Positions 18,158-26,878 of a stretch of DNA of 64,000 bases are shown in pieces. Position 1 is the first letter of the stretch. Each line of letters begins with the position of its first letter. A program made the translations under genes and the position numbers. The notes under the pieces were generated by a model. That model did no database searches. It worked only from the letters and a program-made list of their open reading frames with translations, and was not told where the DNA came from. The stretch is from an uncultured Bacteroidia bacterium (lineage in GTDB: Bacteria > Bacteroidota > Bacteroidia > NS11-12g > UBA955): the NCBI GenBank assembly GCA_943788195.1, contig CALSPH010000001.1, forward strand, positions 681,673 to 745,672, given 5' to 3'.

Positions 18158-19639
18158 ATGAATCTATTTAAAAAATTAGCAGGTCAAACGGCCGTCTATG
18201 GATTGCTGACTATTGTTGCGCGGTTTATTAATTTTTTATTGGTTCCCATTCATACGCGTTATTTATCCATTGAAGACTATGGAGTCATCGGAGATATCTA
18301 CGCCATCATTGCCTTTTTTATGGTGATTGTTACCTACGGGATGGAGACCACCTTTTTTAATTTTACCCGAAAAAAGAATCAACTTGCACCGGTTTTTGGA
18401 ACATCCATTAGCCTGTTGCATATCAGTTCAGTGGTATTTCTTGGACTAGCATTGTTTTTCAGGGAACCGTTGGCTGCATTAATCGACTATGCAGGACAAG
18501 GGCAATATATCTTGTATATGGGTATTGTACTGGCTTTTGATGCCATGTCTGCCATTCCATTGGCATACTATCGAAAGGTAGAAAAGATCTGGAAATTCAC
18601 GCTCATCCGGGTATCTGGGATATTGATCAGTGTATTCCTCAATGTGTACCTCATCGCACTCAATCCTTGGTTCTTGACCAATGGATATGAATACCTCTCA
18701 TTCGTGAGCTATGATGCCACTAAATTGATTGATTATGTGTTTATCGCCAATTGCGTGAGCAGCGTATGGGTATATCTTTGGGTACTGCCTACGATTCTCA
18801 AACTGAAGTTCAGTTTCGATACAGCCATTGCCAAAAAAATATTGAACTATACCTGGCCCTTATTATTTGTTGGAATGGCAGGGATCATCAACGAAACCAT
18901 CGATCGTACCCTTTTGCGCAGGATGTTGGTGGATGGCGCATACCAAACGGGGATCTACAATGCATTTTATAAACTGAGCATTGTAATCACCTTAATGATT
19001 CAAGCCTTTCGGATGGGAGCGGAGCCCTTCTTTTTTGCCCAATTGGAAAGTGAAAACAAGGAAAAAGTGTATGCGGTAATTCTGAAATACTTTGTCTATG
19101 CCACGGTGATTGTGTTCTTGCTTACCTCCTTATTTGCAGAACCGATTGCAAAACTGCTCATCCGCAAAGCGGAGTTTTTCGAACACCCAACGGGACTATT
19201 AATTGTGCCTGTGCTGTTGTTGGCCAATGTGTTTTTGGGTATGCATTATAACTTGAGCATCTGGTATAAAGCCGAAGAAAAAACCAAAAAAGGCGCATGG
19301 ATTGCCGTGTTTGGTGCAGCCATCACCTTGATTATTAATATCATCTTCATACCCATTTATGACATTGTGGCCAGTGCTATGGCAACATTGGCCTGCTACG
19401 GAGGCATGACGGTATTGAATTACAAATGGGGCCAAAAGTACTTTAAGGTGCCGTACCCCATGAAACGGATAGCACTCATTATCAGTAGCGCAGCCATTTT
19501 GGTGGCTGGCTATATGTGGGCAGACCAAGTGTTTGAATGGAGCAATGCATTAAAATATGGATTAGCCGGGTCACTTTCCATCCTATATCTATTCGGCTGG
19601 TGGCAGGTGGAGAAGAAGGAGTTGAAAGGATTGTTGTAG
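18158..19639 (+). CDS. Lipopolysaccharide/polysaccharide flippase (MOP superfamily, Wzx/MATE-like)
   Basis: 493 residues with about 14 transmembrane segments. It begins KKLAGQTAVYGLLTIVARFINFLLVP and continues THTRYLSIEDYGVIGDIYA, the usual N-terminus of polysaccharide biosynthesis (Wzx-type) proteins. The second half has INETIDRTLLRRML and AYQTGIYNAFYKLS, conserved in flippases of Bacteroidota. It would move lipid-linked oligosaccharide across the inner membrane. A TAATATTG box lies 9 nt before the ATG. It faces away from the glycosyltransferase gene, sharing a 141-bp divergent spacer. Confidence 0.9.
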   Translation: MNLFKKLAGQTAVYGLLTIVARFINFLLVPIHTRYLSIEDYGVIGDIYAIIAFFMVIVTYGMETTFFNFTRKKNQLAPVFGTSISLLHISSVVFLGLALFFREPLAALIDYAGQGQYILYMGIVLAFDAMSAIPLAYYRKVEKIWKFTLIRVSGILISVFLNVYLIALNPWFLTNGYEYLSFVSYDATKLIDYVFIANCVSSVWVYLWVLPTILKLKFSFDTAIAKKILNYTWPLLFVGMAGIINETIDRTLLRRMLVDGAYQTGIYNAFYKLSIVITLMIQAFRMGAEPFFFAQLESENKEKVYAVILKYFVYATVIVFLLTSLFAEPIAKLLIRKAEFFEHPTGLLIVPVLLLANVFLGMHYNLSIWYKAEEKTKKGAWIAVFGAAITLIINIIFIPIYDIVASAMATLACYGGMTVLNYKWGQKYFKVPYPMKRIALIISSAAILVAGYMWADQVFEWSNALKYGLAGSLSILYLFGWWQVEKKELKGLL

Positions 19640-19667
19640 GGTTGGTTGGGCCGTTTGGCTATGTTTT

Positions 19668-19730
19668 ATAACGTTTAGTATATGAAGCGTAGCATCCCGC
19701 AGGGTGCTATGCACTATACACATTGTTGTG
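19668..19730. repeat. Palindromic element, short copy (A)
   Basis: 63-bp imperfect palindrome. Left end AACGTTTAGTATATGAA (19670-19686), right end ACATTGTTGTG (19720-19730). The ends pair imperfectly, and the centre forms an inner hairpin (AGCATCC / GGGTGCT). Both end sequences recur identically, in the same orientation, in the copy at 20320-20448. It lies 10 bp beyond the stop of the glycine-zipper gene. A small MITE, REP or attC-like recombination element is possible. Confidence 0.7.
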
Positions 19731-19740
19731 CATTTGGCTT

Positions 19741-20268
19741 TTATCTTAGTTTTTCTTTAAAATCTTTGAACTTTATTTCATTTCCGTCAATTATGTAAAG
19801 TTCCGATTTTTTAAAAATAGTCGTAATTCCTCCTACTGTAGCACCCATTACACTGCCGGTAACTAAGCCCACAATTGCATAGTCAATTGCAGTAAAAACA
19901 CCGAATACACCATCACCCTGAGAGAAGCCTATAAGTGCACCTGAGGCTCCTCCAATTACTGCACCTTTTGCAATAGAATTTCCACCAGAACGCTTTGTTT
20001 TAATTTTTCCTATTTCATTATAGGGTATTGATATAAAATTTCCTGAAGGTAATTCTTGTAATTCTATTGATGTTTTAGAAACTGACTTTATCCTTCCTTT
20101 CTGTATTTTTTTGCCTTCCAAATTATAAATCCGGACGAAAATATCCTTCCCTTCTACCTTACCATTAAAAGTATCTGACACCTCATTAATCAAGGTATCT
20201 GACACCTCATTTTGAGCCGCAACATTGATTGATATAGTTAAGAGTATTGTAATTATTAAATATTTCAT
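19741..20268 (-). CDS. Secreted/periplasmic glycine-zipper protein, accessory
   Basis: 175 residues. Signal peptide MKYLIITILLTISINVAAQ, then an 8-residue near-repeat (NEVSDTLI / NEVSDTFN) coded by a 24-bp direct repeat, then a small beta domain (IFVRIYNLEGKKIQKGRIKSV, a typical turn pattern), then a glycine-rich membrane-inserting segment (SIAKGAVIGGASGALIGFSQGDG and VGLVTGSVMGATVGG). Proteins of this shape are common but functionally uncharacterised. The gene is bracketed by two copies of a palindromic element in the same orientation, so it looks like a mobile or cassette gene. Confidence 0.8.
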   Translation of the reverse strand: MKYLIITILLTISINVAAQNEVSDTLINEVSDTFNGKVEGKDIFVRIYNLEGKKIQKGRIKSVSKTSIELQELPSGNFISIPYNEIGKIKTKRSGGNSIAKGAVIGGASGALIGFSQGDGVFGVFTAIDYAIVGLVTGSVMGATVGGITTIFKKSELYIIDGNEIKFKDFKEKLR

Positions 20269-20319
20269 AATATTCTGTTTACTGATTTATAGTGTCTGAT
20301 TCGACTTTTTTTGCTTATG

Positions 20320-20448
20320 TACAACGTTTAGTATATGAAAAGTAGGCGATTGCGAAGCACAAAACTTTCGGTTAAGCACAAAGTTTGATACGAGCCCAAA
20401 TCCTTGAATTTATTACTGTTTCGCCTATTTTTTATATACATTGTTGTG
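20320..20448. repeat. Palindromic element, long copy (B)
   Basis: 129-bp element with the same ends as copy A: AACGTTTAGTATATGAA at 20323-20339 and ACATTGTTGTG at 20438-20448. The ends form an imperfect stem of about 28 bp (ACAAC...TATAT...AGGCGA against TCGCCTA...TATATACATTGTTGT). The 80-bp centre is unlike copy A. It lies 51 bp upstream of the glycine-zipper gene start. Confidence 0.7.
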
Positions 20449-20478
20449 TTTTCGTACTTTATTTTCCGTTCTGTTTGT

Positions 20479-20565
20479 AGCGTTGGCAAAGACATACTCT
20501 TTTGTAATTTTTGGCGTAGCGTTGGCATGAGCGAATTGCAAATGTGTATGGCTTTTAGCGTTGGC
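20479..20565. repeat. Three copies of AGCGTTGGC with exact 39-bp spacing
   Basis: AGCGTTGGC occurs at 20479-20487, 20518-20526 and 20557-20565, each exactly 39 bp apart. The intervening parts of units 1 and 2 are loosely alike (both end in a TTGYAA...TGGC stretch). The right end of palindromic element B (ATTGTTGTG, 20440-20448) falls in the same 39-bp phase. Between this and the methylase remnant no gene is seen. Confidence 0.65.
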
Positions 20566-20568
20566 TAA

Positions 20569-22026
20569 TTATTTTTCAATTAATTCAATTTCCTCTTTAT
20601 TAAAATTAAGTTCCTTGTAAATTATATTGTTTATTTCAGATTCAAATTCTGCAATATTGCCTTCGGAATTATGTTTTTTAATCTCAATGATTTTATCAAC
20701 GAGTTCGATAACTTTCTCTGCTTGTTTTAATGATAAATAAGGTGTTTTGTCTAAATACATTATTTTCAAGTTCACATCTAAAAAGTTCTTTCTAAAATAA
20801 AAATTGTACAATTCTGAATTCAATAAAGCCAATGCTAGTTTCAGCTCGTTTATTTCTTCGGATTTTGATGTTAAAAATATTACTCCATCTCCTAAATAAT
20901 AGTTTGATGTGTCTAAAGTTCCAACTAACCGCTTATGTAAAGTTTGATTTCTTATTTTCTGAAATAATATTTTAGGCTGTTCAAACTGTTCTTTATCTCT
21001 GGGCCATTGAAGAGAATACCAAGGAATTACACCCTTTTTTACTTCACGCCTTTTTTCTAATCTTTCTTTAAAAGGAATTAGCCATTCTTTTGTATTTGGA
21101 AAACTTTCAATCTCTATATGCTTATTCAAATAAAGTATTTGTTTTTTAGATGAATCATTAATTGAGTACTTTTTAAAATCAGAACCGAGTAAATATGGCT
21201 TGAGATTACTGCTGTCTATACTTTCAGGCAATTCCGAATCAAAAATAAAAGCACCATTTAAGCCTGAAACTATACCTTGATATATATTGAAATGTGCTGA
21301 TAAAAGACTTTCTGAACTTTTCATAAGTTTCTCGCAAATTTTCAATTCCTCATTTGAGCTTAATGAAATTTCAAAACCATCTTTTTCAAACAAGCTTTGC
21401 TTTGTTAAAAATTGCTCATTTGTAATTAGTTCTATACTATTATTGCTAGAAATTGAAATTTCAATGTTATGGTTTTCTTTTGGTTTTTCTTTTTCGTATT
21501 CTATGATGATAGTATCATTACTTGCATCTTCAAAAACATCAGAACCAACATAATTAATCTTATGTATTGAAGAATTAGTAATTAGGTTTTCTCGAATTTT
21601 TGCAAAAGCTGAATTTTTCAGTAATTGCATTGGTATTATATATGTTAGTAAACCCTTTGACGATAGTAGAGATAACCCAAATTCTGTAAACAAACCGAAA
21701 AGGTCTATTCTGCTAGAAGCATTTTTATAAAACGAGAATATATATTCTCGTTGGTCTTTTGGAATACCACTAACTGCAACATAAGGTGGATTTCCAATTA
21801 TTGCATCAAACCCAACAAAGTCTCCGTTATCATCTAAAACTTCAGGAAATTCAAAACGCCATTCAAAAGCTTCTTCATAGATTTTATTATTCTTAATTTC
21901 CTCAAATATAGCAAAATAACATTCATTTTTTTGAATAGAACTCTTCTTATACCTACACTGCCCTGTGTGTTTAACAGTTTGATGCTCATGGGTGCAATAC
22001 TTCACTTCTAAGATAGCGAAATTCAA
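20569..22026 (-). pseudogene. Truncated N6-adenine DNA methyltransferase / type IIG restriction-modification remnant
   Basis: 485 residues from a TTG at 22026. It holds the catalytic motif IV IIGNPPYVAVSG (NPPY, 79-82), GLFTEFGLSLLSSKGLLTYIIP (motif V/VI region) and a TaqI-like/Eco57I-type target-recognition segment with GLNGAFIFD and LKPYLLGSDFKKY, followed by KILFQKIRNQ and YLGDGVIFLTS. What is missing is the N-terminal half: no SAM-binding motif I (FxGxG) and no nuclease domain, both normally several hundred residues before NPPY. Residues 1-38 look unlike the family. So only the C-terminal half remains, in an accessory region. Likely inactive. The 300 bp on its downstream side hold the repeats described separately. 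Confidence 0.8.
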
Positions 22027-22202
22027 TGATAAAATTATACTCGTTGAAAAATTAATCGTTCTTAACGGTTCGGAACGACTAATAGCTAATCACAGTATTA
22101 GTAAAGATTGCAACAAAAAATAAGTACAACTATTTTATAATATCCTCCTTGTTTATTCCGCTTTGATGTGGGGCATATACCTTGAATGCTGAGAACATGG
22201 GT

Positions 22203-22317
22203 AAACAAAAAAGGCCTGTCGCTAGATAGGCACCTCTTTAATATTAGCAAACTATTTTTTTGAGCGATTTGAACGTTTACGCATTCAATCCTTTTTTGCA
22301 TTCTACGTGTTCAAAAC
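22203..22317 (-). pseudogene. Relic of a cold-shock gene 3' end plus its terminator
   Basis: The stretch matches the 3' end and terminator of the live cold-shock gene at 23125-23243 along about 115 bp. Read on the minus strand it gives FEHVECKKGLNA, then a 1-bp deletion, then VNVQIAQ, against FELAEGKKGLNAVNVKIVH in the live gene; the stop codon is lost. The degraded terminator (GGCCTGTC...GATAGGCACC) follows. The relic ends 3 bp from the stop of the TPR gene. The rest of the 22027-22320 spacer contains only a small hairpin (about 22052-22082). Confidence 0.75.
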
Positions 22318-22320
22318 AAC

Positions 22321-22998
22321 TTACTCTTCAATGATTTTATCCAAGAACTTCGCACAGGCCACTTGCGCTTTTAGGATGTCTTTATAGCTATTTTTATCTT
22401 GTTTGGTTGCTGCTGAACTCAAATACACATTTTCCGCTCTACTAAAATTCATCTTGGCATTGATGCCTTTATTAATCATCAAAAACACATCACCCAAGGT
22501 CAGCAATTCTACATAATCCGGTTTTTCCTTTTGCTCGATTAGTTCAATGATTTTTAATAGAATCTCCTCTGCCTTAGCTCCGTGTTTTTTAGCGAGCTGT
22601 ATGGGCAAATGTAAATCTTTGAAAAGAACAAGATGCGTAATGGCTTTGGTTTTAAGGTAAACAGTGTGGTCTGGATTTAGCGTTAATGCCATGTTCAGGT
22701 TTTTTAGCGCTTCTTGCTCTTTTCCTTTGGTATGCTGTAATGCTATTCCCTTGTAATAATATCCTGCGGCATTTTCAGCATCCAATTGAATGGCAAGGTC
22801 AGCGTATACAGTCAAGTCTTGTATATTCTTTGTTCTTTGCAAGCACTGACAAGCTAAAAGAACGAGTTTTATGTTTTTAGCATCGTTTGCTAATTCGGCA
22901 ATGATTTTAGTTAATGTGGGCTTCACCTTACCCGAGTAAAACTCCGCGCGAAGTGATTCATATGTATTTTTCTTTTTCCCTTTAATCGCTTTACTCAT
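22321..22998 (-). CDS. TPR-repeat protein
   Basis: 225 residues, soluble, no signal peptide. A basic N-terminus (MSKAIKGKKKNTYESLRAEF) is followed by helical repeats, with two clear TPR units around 60-125 (NIQDLTVYADLAIQLDAENAAGYYYKGIAL; EQEALKNLNMALTLNPDHTVYLKTKA) and weaker ones after. TPR domains mediate protein-protein contacts; the partner is unknown. The gene is sandwiched between the dead and live cold-shock gene copies, both in the same orientation, which suggests a past duplication or insertion here. Confidence 0.85.
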   Translation of the reverse strand: MSKAIKGKKKNTYESLRAEFYSGKVKPTLTKIIAELANDAKNIKLVLLACQCLQRTKNIQDLTVYADLAIQLDAENAAGYYYKGIALQHTKGKEQEALKNLNMALTLNPDHTVYLKTKAITHLVLFKDLHLPIQLAKKHGAKAEEILLKIIELIEQKEKPDYVELLTLGDVFLMINKGINAKMNFSRAENVYLSSAATKQDKNSYKDILKAQVACAKFLDKIIEE

Positions 22999-23130
22999 GA
23001 TGCTACTGCTTTGCTTTTATGCTAAGGTGCAAAGTTACGAATCAAAAAGCGTAGGATTGCTTTTTAATATGTTTAGTATTTCGCTTCACCCTTTTGCTTG
23101 GGCAAACATGCTTTGATACATTTCAAAACC

Positions 23131-23162
23131 AAAAAAAGCCTGTGTTTCGACAGGCTTTTTTT
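23131..23162 (-). terminator. Rho-independent terminator of the cold-shock gene
   Basis: Stem AAAAAAAGCCTGT / ACAGGCTTTTTTT around a 6-nt loop, 19 bp after the stop of the cold-shock gene, with U-rich flanks in both directions. Confidence 0.9.
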
Positions 23163-23180
23163 AATAGTAATAAATTATAT

Positions 23181-23369
23181 TTAGTGAACGATTTTAACGT
23201 TTACTGCATTCAATCCTTTTTTGCCTTCTGCTAATTCAAACTCAACGTCATCGTCTTCACGAATTTGATCGATCAGTCCGGATGCGTGCACAAAGTGCTC
23301 TGTGTTTGTTTCTTCTTCTTGAATGAAACCAAATCCTTTGGTTTCGTTGAAAAATTTTACTTTTGTCAT
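23181..23369 (-). CDS. Cold-shock protein (CspA family)
   Basis: 62 residues, one cold-shock domain. RNP1 is KGFGFIQ (12-18) and RNP2 is EHFVHAS (24-30, in place of the usual DVFVH), then the acidic loop IREDDDVEFELAEGKKGLNAVNV. An RNA chaperone that melts structures in mRNA. Its shape differs from the second copy at 32944 (which has KDVFVHQNG). The spacer upstream to 23547 is a 178-bp region that may include a structured 5' leader; no clear element was resolved. Confidence 0.93.
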   Translation of the reverse strand: MTKVKFFNETKGFGFIQEEETNTEHFVHASGLIDQIREDDDVEFELAEGKKGLNAVNVKIVH

Positions 23370-23547
23370 ATTATATTGTTTTAATGTTGCCGGTTAAAAT
23401 TGTCCGACACCTTGCCCCTTGCAAGAGTTGAGCCAAAAACAGAAAAATAGCTTATTACAAGATAAACGGGGCTGTTTGGGGCATGAAATGATGATTAAAA
23501 ATCAAAAAATATGCTAACTTTACCCATTCGTTCCCAAATAGAGCCTT

Positions 23548-26500
23548 ATGAATAAACAAATACTACGCATTTTAATAATCCTTTGGATCGGAATATTGAG
23601 TTCCAATCAAGCCAAAGCACAGAGCCCCCTTTCTGGAACCTATACCGTAGGCAGTAATATTGGGGATGACTTTGCCAGTGTTTCGGAATGTATTGATTCA
23701 TTGGAGTTGAAAGGGGTGAGTGCAGCAGTTATTATACGGATTGATACGGGAACTTTCACCGAGCAAATCAACATCGCAGCGATAGCTGGGTTAAGCAGCA
23801 CGAAAACCCTGACCTTTGTGGGCAAGGGAAATGAAACGGTCCTGCAATACACGCCAACTACTGCAAATCGGGCGGTGGTGAGTGTAAATGGCACCAGTCA
23901 TATTATTTTTGATAGTTTGCAAGTGCGTGCCTTAGGGAATTACGGAATCGGGTTTAATCTTTATGGACAAGCAGATAGCATCACCATTCAGCATTGTTTT
24001 ATTGATTTGCCCAGTACCAGTGCAACCTATGCCAATACAGGTATTGCCAACTATGCAGCCAATGATGGCACGGGCACATCGGAGACAAAGGGTTTAAACA
24101 TCTTGAATGATAGTATTGCGGGTGGATATATCGGTATACGCTTGCATGGCGACTTAAGTGTGGTCAATGACTTCAAAATTGAAGAAAACAGCATCATCGG
24201 TTTTGGGTTCTTGGGAATGTCGTTATCCAGCACCAAAACGATTCTAGTAAAAGGGAATGAAATATCTTCTTCTATTGCAGGTGCAAGAAGTGCCATAACC
24301 ATGTGGCCTACGGGTACAAATGTTTCTATTTTGAGTAATAATGTGGCGCTAGGCAGTCAGGTGAATCATACCCGCGTAATTCAAGTGGCGGGTGCACCGG
24401 GTTCAGGTGGTTCATCTTGGACGAATCAATGTTTGATAGCTAATAATATGGTGCGATATCATGGAAGCCAAACGAGTAACGTTACCGGTATTTACATCAA
24501 ACATGTGAACTACCTCAAAATCTACAATAATACCGTACACATGGCCTCAGGCGGGGGTGTTAAAAGCCTATGGCTAGATGCCTTGAGCGCCACAGGAAAT
24601 ACGGATGTAAAAAATAACAACCTGAGCAATGCGATTTCGGGAGGGGAGCTTCTAAGGGTTCATGGTTTATACACAGCTTCGATTGATTATAACAATCATT
24701 ACAATTCAAATGGGTTCAGGGTTTGGTGGAAAGGCACCACGCATACTGCCCTGGCAGCCTATCAATCGGCCAGTCTTCAAGATTCCAATGCTGTTACGGT
24801 TAACCCAAATTTTGTTTCTACCACCGATTTACGGGTAGATTCCTCCAATGCTGCCTTAGATGATCGAGGGACTTATGTAAGTGAAGTAACCACAGATATT
24901 GATGGTGCGAATCGGAAAAACCCCAATCCAGATATTGGAGTGAATGAGTTCAATGCGCGCACAGATATTGCCATGGGTTCCTTGGCTTCGCCTATGCATT
25001 GTGTTAAATTATCATTTTCTGTGCCTATTTCGATTTGGATTAAAAACGAAGGTCCATACAGTGTAAGTAATATACCTCTAACGCTAATTTTTAATGGCAC
25101 AGCGGCTGTAAATGAAACCCACACAGGGTCTATTGGTCCAGGTGATTCAGCCTTGCATACTTTCGCTGTTTCTGCAGATTTAAGTACTGCCGGGCTTTAT
25201 GGCATAAAAGTGTATTTTAATTTACGTGCAGATCAAGATTTGAGTAATGATACGGGCAATTTTAGCATTGCTGCTACCAGTTTACATGTATTCACAAACC
25301 TAGCAGATACCATTGGTATTTGTAAAGGGGATTCGCTAAATATTGATGCCAAGGGATTGTCAAGCACCACCTATTTATGGTCGGATAATTCTACTTATCA
25401 AATCTTAAAGTTGAGTGCAGCGAATATTGCCCTGGGAACTACAGCATATTGGGTCAAAGCAACCGATGCGTATGGCTGCAATTTGTATGATACCGTTCAC
25501 GTCATTGCATCCAACCCAGCGGATGTAAATTTAGGAGCGGACACTACCTTATGTGCTGATATAAGCCTTACCCTCGGCAATACCATTTCTGCAGGAACGT
25601 ATCAATGGCAAGATAACAGCACCAACAAAACATTTGATGTGCGTGCTCCGGGCTCGTATCATGTGCATGTGAATACGGGCTATGGATGTACTACATCGGA
25701 TACCATTGCGGTGAGTTACTTCAACGCCATTAACCTGAACTTAAGTCCACAATTAGAACTCTGCAGAGGAGATAGTCTTGCCTTGAATGCCGGACTAAAC
25801 TTTGCCAGTTACCAGTGGAATGATATGAGTACACAGTCAAGTTTATTGGTCCTGGATGCAGGGGTTTATTTTGTAACTGTGGAAGATACAGCTGGGTGTG
25901 AAGCTTCGGATACCACGACCGTTTCAGTGAATGAAGTACCCGTTTTTACACTCGGCACGGATACAATGTTTTGCGATGGGAGCAGTATAATCTTGGATGC
26001 CACGCTAAGCGGACATACCTATCAATGGCAAAATAATTACCCAAGTCCAAAATTTACGGTAACCGACAGCGGGACCTATTGGGTGAAGCTAACCAATGCC
26101 AAAAACTGCAGTGCGCGAGATACCATCTATATAGCAAAAGGAGCAATCCCTATGGTGAATTTAGGTGTAGATACCACCATTTGTGATGGTACTACATTGG
26201 CCTTGGATGCACTGAATAGTGGAGCAACCTATCTATGGCAAGACAACAGTAAAAATGCCATTTACGCGGTGCAAGACTCGGGGACCTATTCGGTGCAGGT
26301 CACTGGAATGAACGGATGTGTAAATTCAGGGATGATTAAGGTGTCTACCAACCCAAGACCCAGCGTATACTTAGGAAGAGATACGGCAATTGGATCGGTG
26401 GTGCTCAAAAATCACCCTTTACGGATACAAGCGGATTTGGGGTATGACAGCTATCTCTGGTCTGATGGTTCTGCCAAAACCTACATAGACATTGACGAGA

Positions 26501-26865
26501 CCTTAGCCATTGGCGTCCATGTATATTCTGTAATTGTCACCAATGGTTTTGATTGCGAGAGTTATGATACCATTCAAGTGGAGATCTATGATAACACCTC
26601 AATAAACCGCTTAGGCAACACGAACCTGAAGGTGCACCCGAATCCAAGTACAAGGCATTTTACGATATCGCTAGACGAGGTACATGAGGAAGTGATGTTT
26701 ACCATGCATGATGTGTTTGGAAGAACGTTGCTTACGCGAAAAGTCTTTGCACAAAACAATTCAATAACATCAACCATAGATGCGAGCGATTTGCCCAAAG
26801 GCACCTACTTGCTCATAGTAAAAGGGGAAAAGATGCACCAAACGGTTAAGTTGATTGTGCATTAG
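23548..26865 (+). CDS. Secreted beta-helix and Ig-repeat protein with T9SS type A sorting signal
   Basis: 1105 residues. Signal peptide (1-24, ending AKA). Residues ~30-470 form a right-handed parallel beta-helix (pectate-lyase-like turns such as LNILNDSIAGGYIGIRL, ILVKGNEISS, LKIYNNTVHM). A CARDB-like domain follows (~480-580). Then come six tandem ~70-residue Ig-like repeats (~585-1015) each built as LGxDTTxCDG...LDA...YxWQDNS...SGTYxVxV...GCxxxDTI. The last ~80 residues (LKVHPNPSTRHFTISL, DVFGRTLLTRKV, DLPKGTYLLIVKGE, TVKLIVH) are a type A T9SS C-terminal domain. The Ig array probably acts as a stalk. Ligand or enzymatic activity unknown. A TAACTTTA box lies at 23514-23521. Confidence 0.9.
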   Translation: MNKQILRILIILWIGILSSNQAKAQSPLSGTYTVGSNIGDDFASVSECIDSLELKGVSAAVIIRIDTGTFTEQINIAAIAGLSSTKTLTFVGKGNETVLQYTPTTANRAVVSVNGTSHIIFDSLQVRALGNYGIGFNLYGQADSITIQHCFIDLPSTSATYANTGIANYAANDGTGTSETKGLNILNDSIAGGYIGIRLHGDLSVVNDFKIEENSIIGFGFLGMSLSSTKTILVKGNEISSSIAGARSAITMWPTGTNVSILSNNVALGSQVNHTRVIQVAGAPGSGGSSWTNQCLIANNMVRYHGSQTSNVTGIYIKHVNYLKIYNNTVHMASGGGVKSLWLDALSATGNTDVKNNNLSNAISGGELLRVHGLYTASIDYNNHYNSNGFRVWWKGTTHTALAAYQSASLQDSNAVTVNPNFVSTTDLRVDSSNAALDDRGTYVSEVTTDIDGANRKNPNPDIGVNEFNARTDIAMGSLASPMHCVKLSFSVPISIWIKNEGPYSVSNIPLTLIFNGTAAVNETHTGSIGPGDSALHTFAVSADLSTAGLYGIKVYFNLRADQDLSNDTGNFSIAATSLHVFTNLADTIGICKGDSLNIDAKGLSSTTYLWSDNSTYQILKLSAANIALGTTAYWVKATDAYGCNLYDTVHVIASNPADVNLGADTTLCADISLTLGNTISAGTYQWQDNSTNKTFDVRAPGSYHVHVNTGYGCTTSDTIAVSYFNAINLNLSPQLELCRGDSLALNAGLNFASYQWNDMSTQSSLLVLDAGVYFVTVEDTAGCEASDTTTVSVNEVPVFTLGTDTMFCDGSSIILDATLSGHTYQWQNNYPSPKFTVTDSGTYWVKLTNAKNCSARDTIYIAKGAIPMVNLGVDTTICDGTTLALDALNSGATYLWQDNSKNAIYAVQDSGTYSVQVTGMNGCVNSGMIKVSTNPRPSVYLGRDTAIGSVVLKNHPLRIQADLGYDSYLWSDGSAKTYIDIDETLAIGVHVYSVIVTNGFDCESYDTIQVEIYDNTSINRLGNTNLKVHPNPSTRHFTISLDEVHEEVMFTMHDVFGRTLLTRKVFAQNNSITSTIDASDLPKGTYLLIVKGEKMHQTVKLIVH

Positions 26866-26878
26866 ATCACCTTAAATG

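Noticed and set aside
19668..20448. Palindromic elements as classical integron attC sites
   Set aside because: The 7-bp core (GTTRRRY / RYYYAAC) is not present at the ends, and no integrase is in the window.
20328..20528. 66-codon minus-strand frame across element B
   Set aside because: It consists mainly of the palindromic element and the 39-bp repeat; no protein features.
20479..20565. 39-bp periodic repeat as a CRISPR array
   Set aside because: The repeat is only 9 bp, three units, spacers partly alike, and no cas genes are nearby.
22098..22301. 67-codon frame covering the cold-shock relic
   Set aside because: Its similarity to cold-shock protein is confined to the end of the relic, in a shifted frame, with the rest noncoding.
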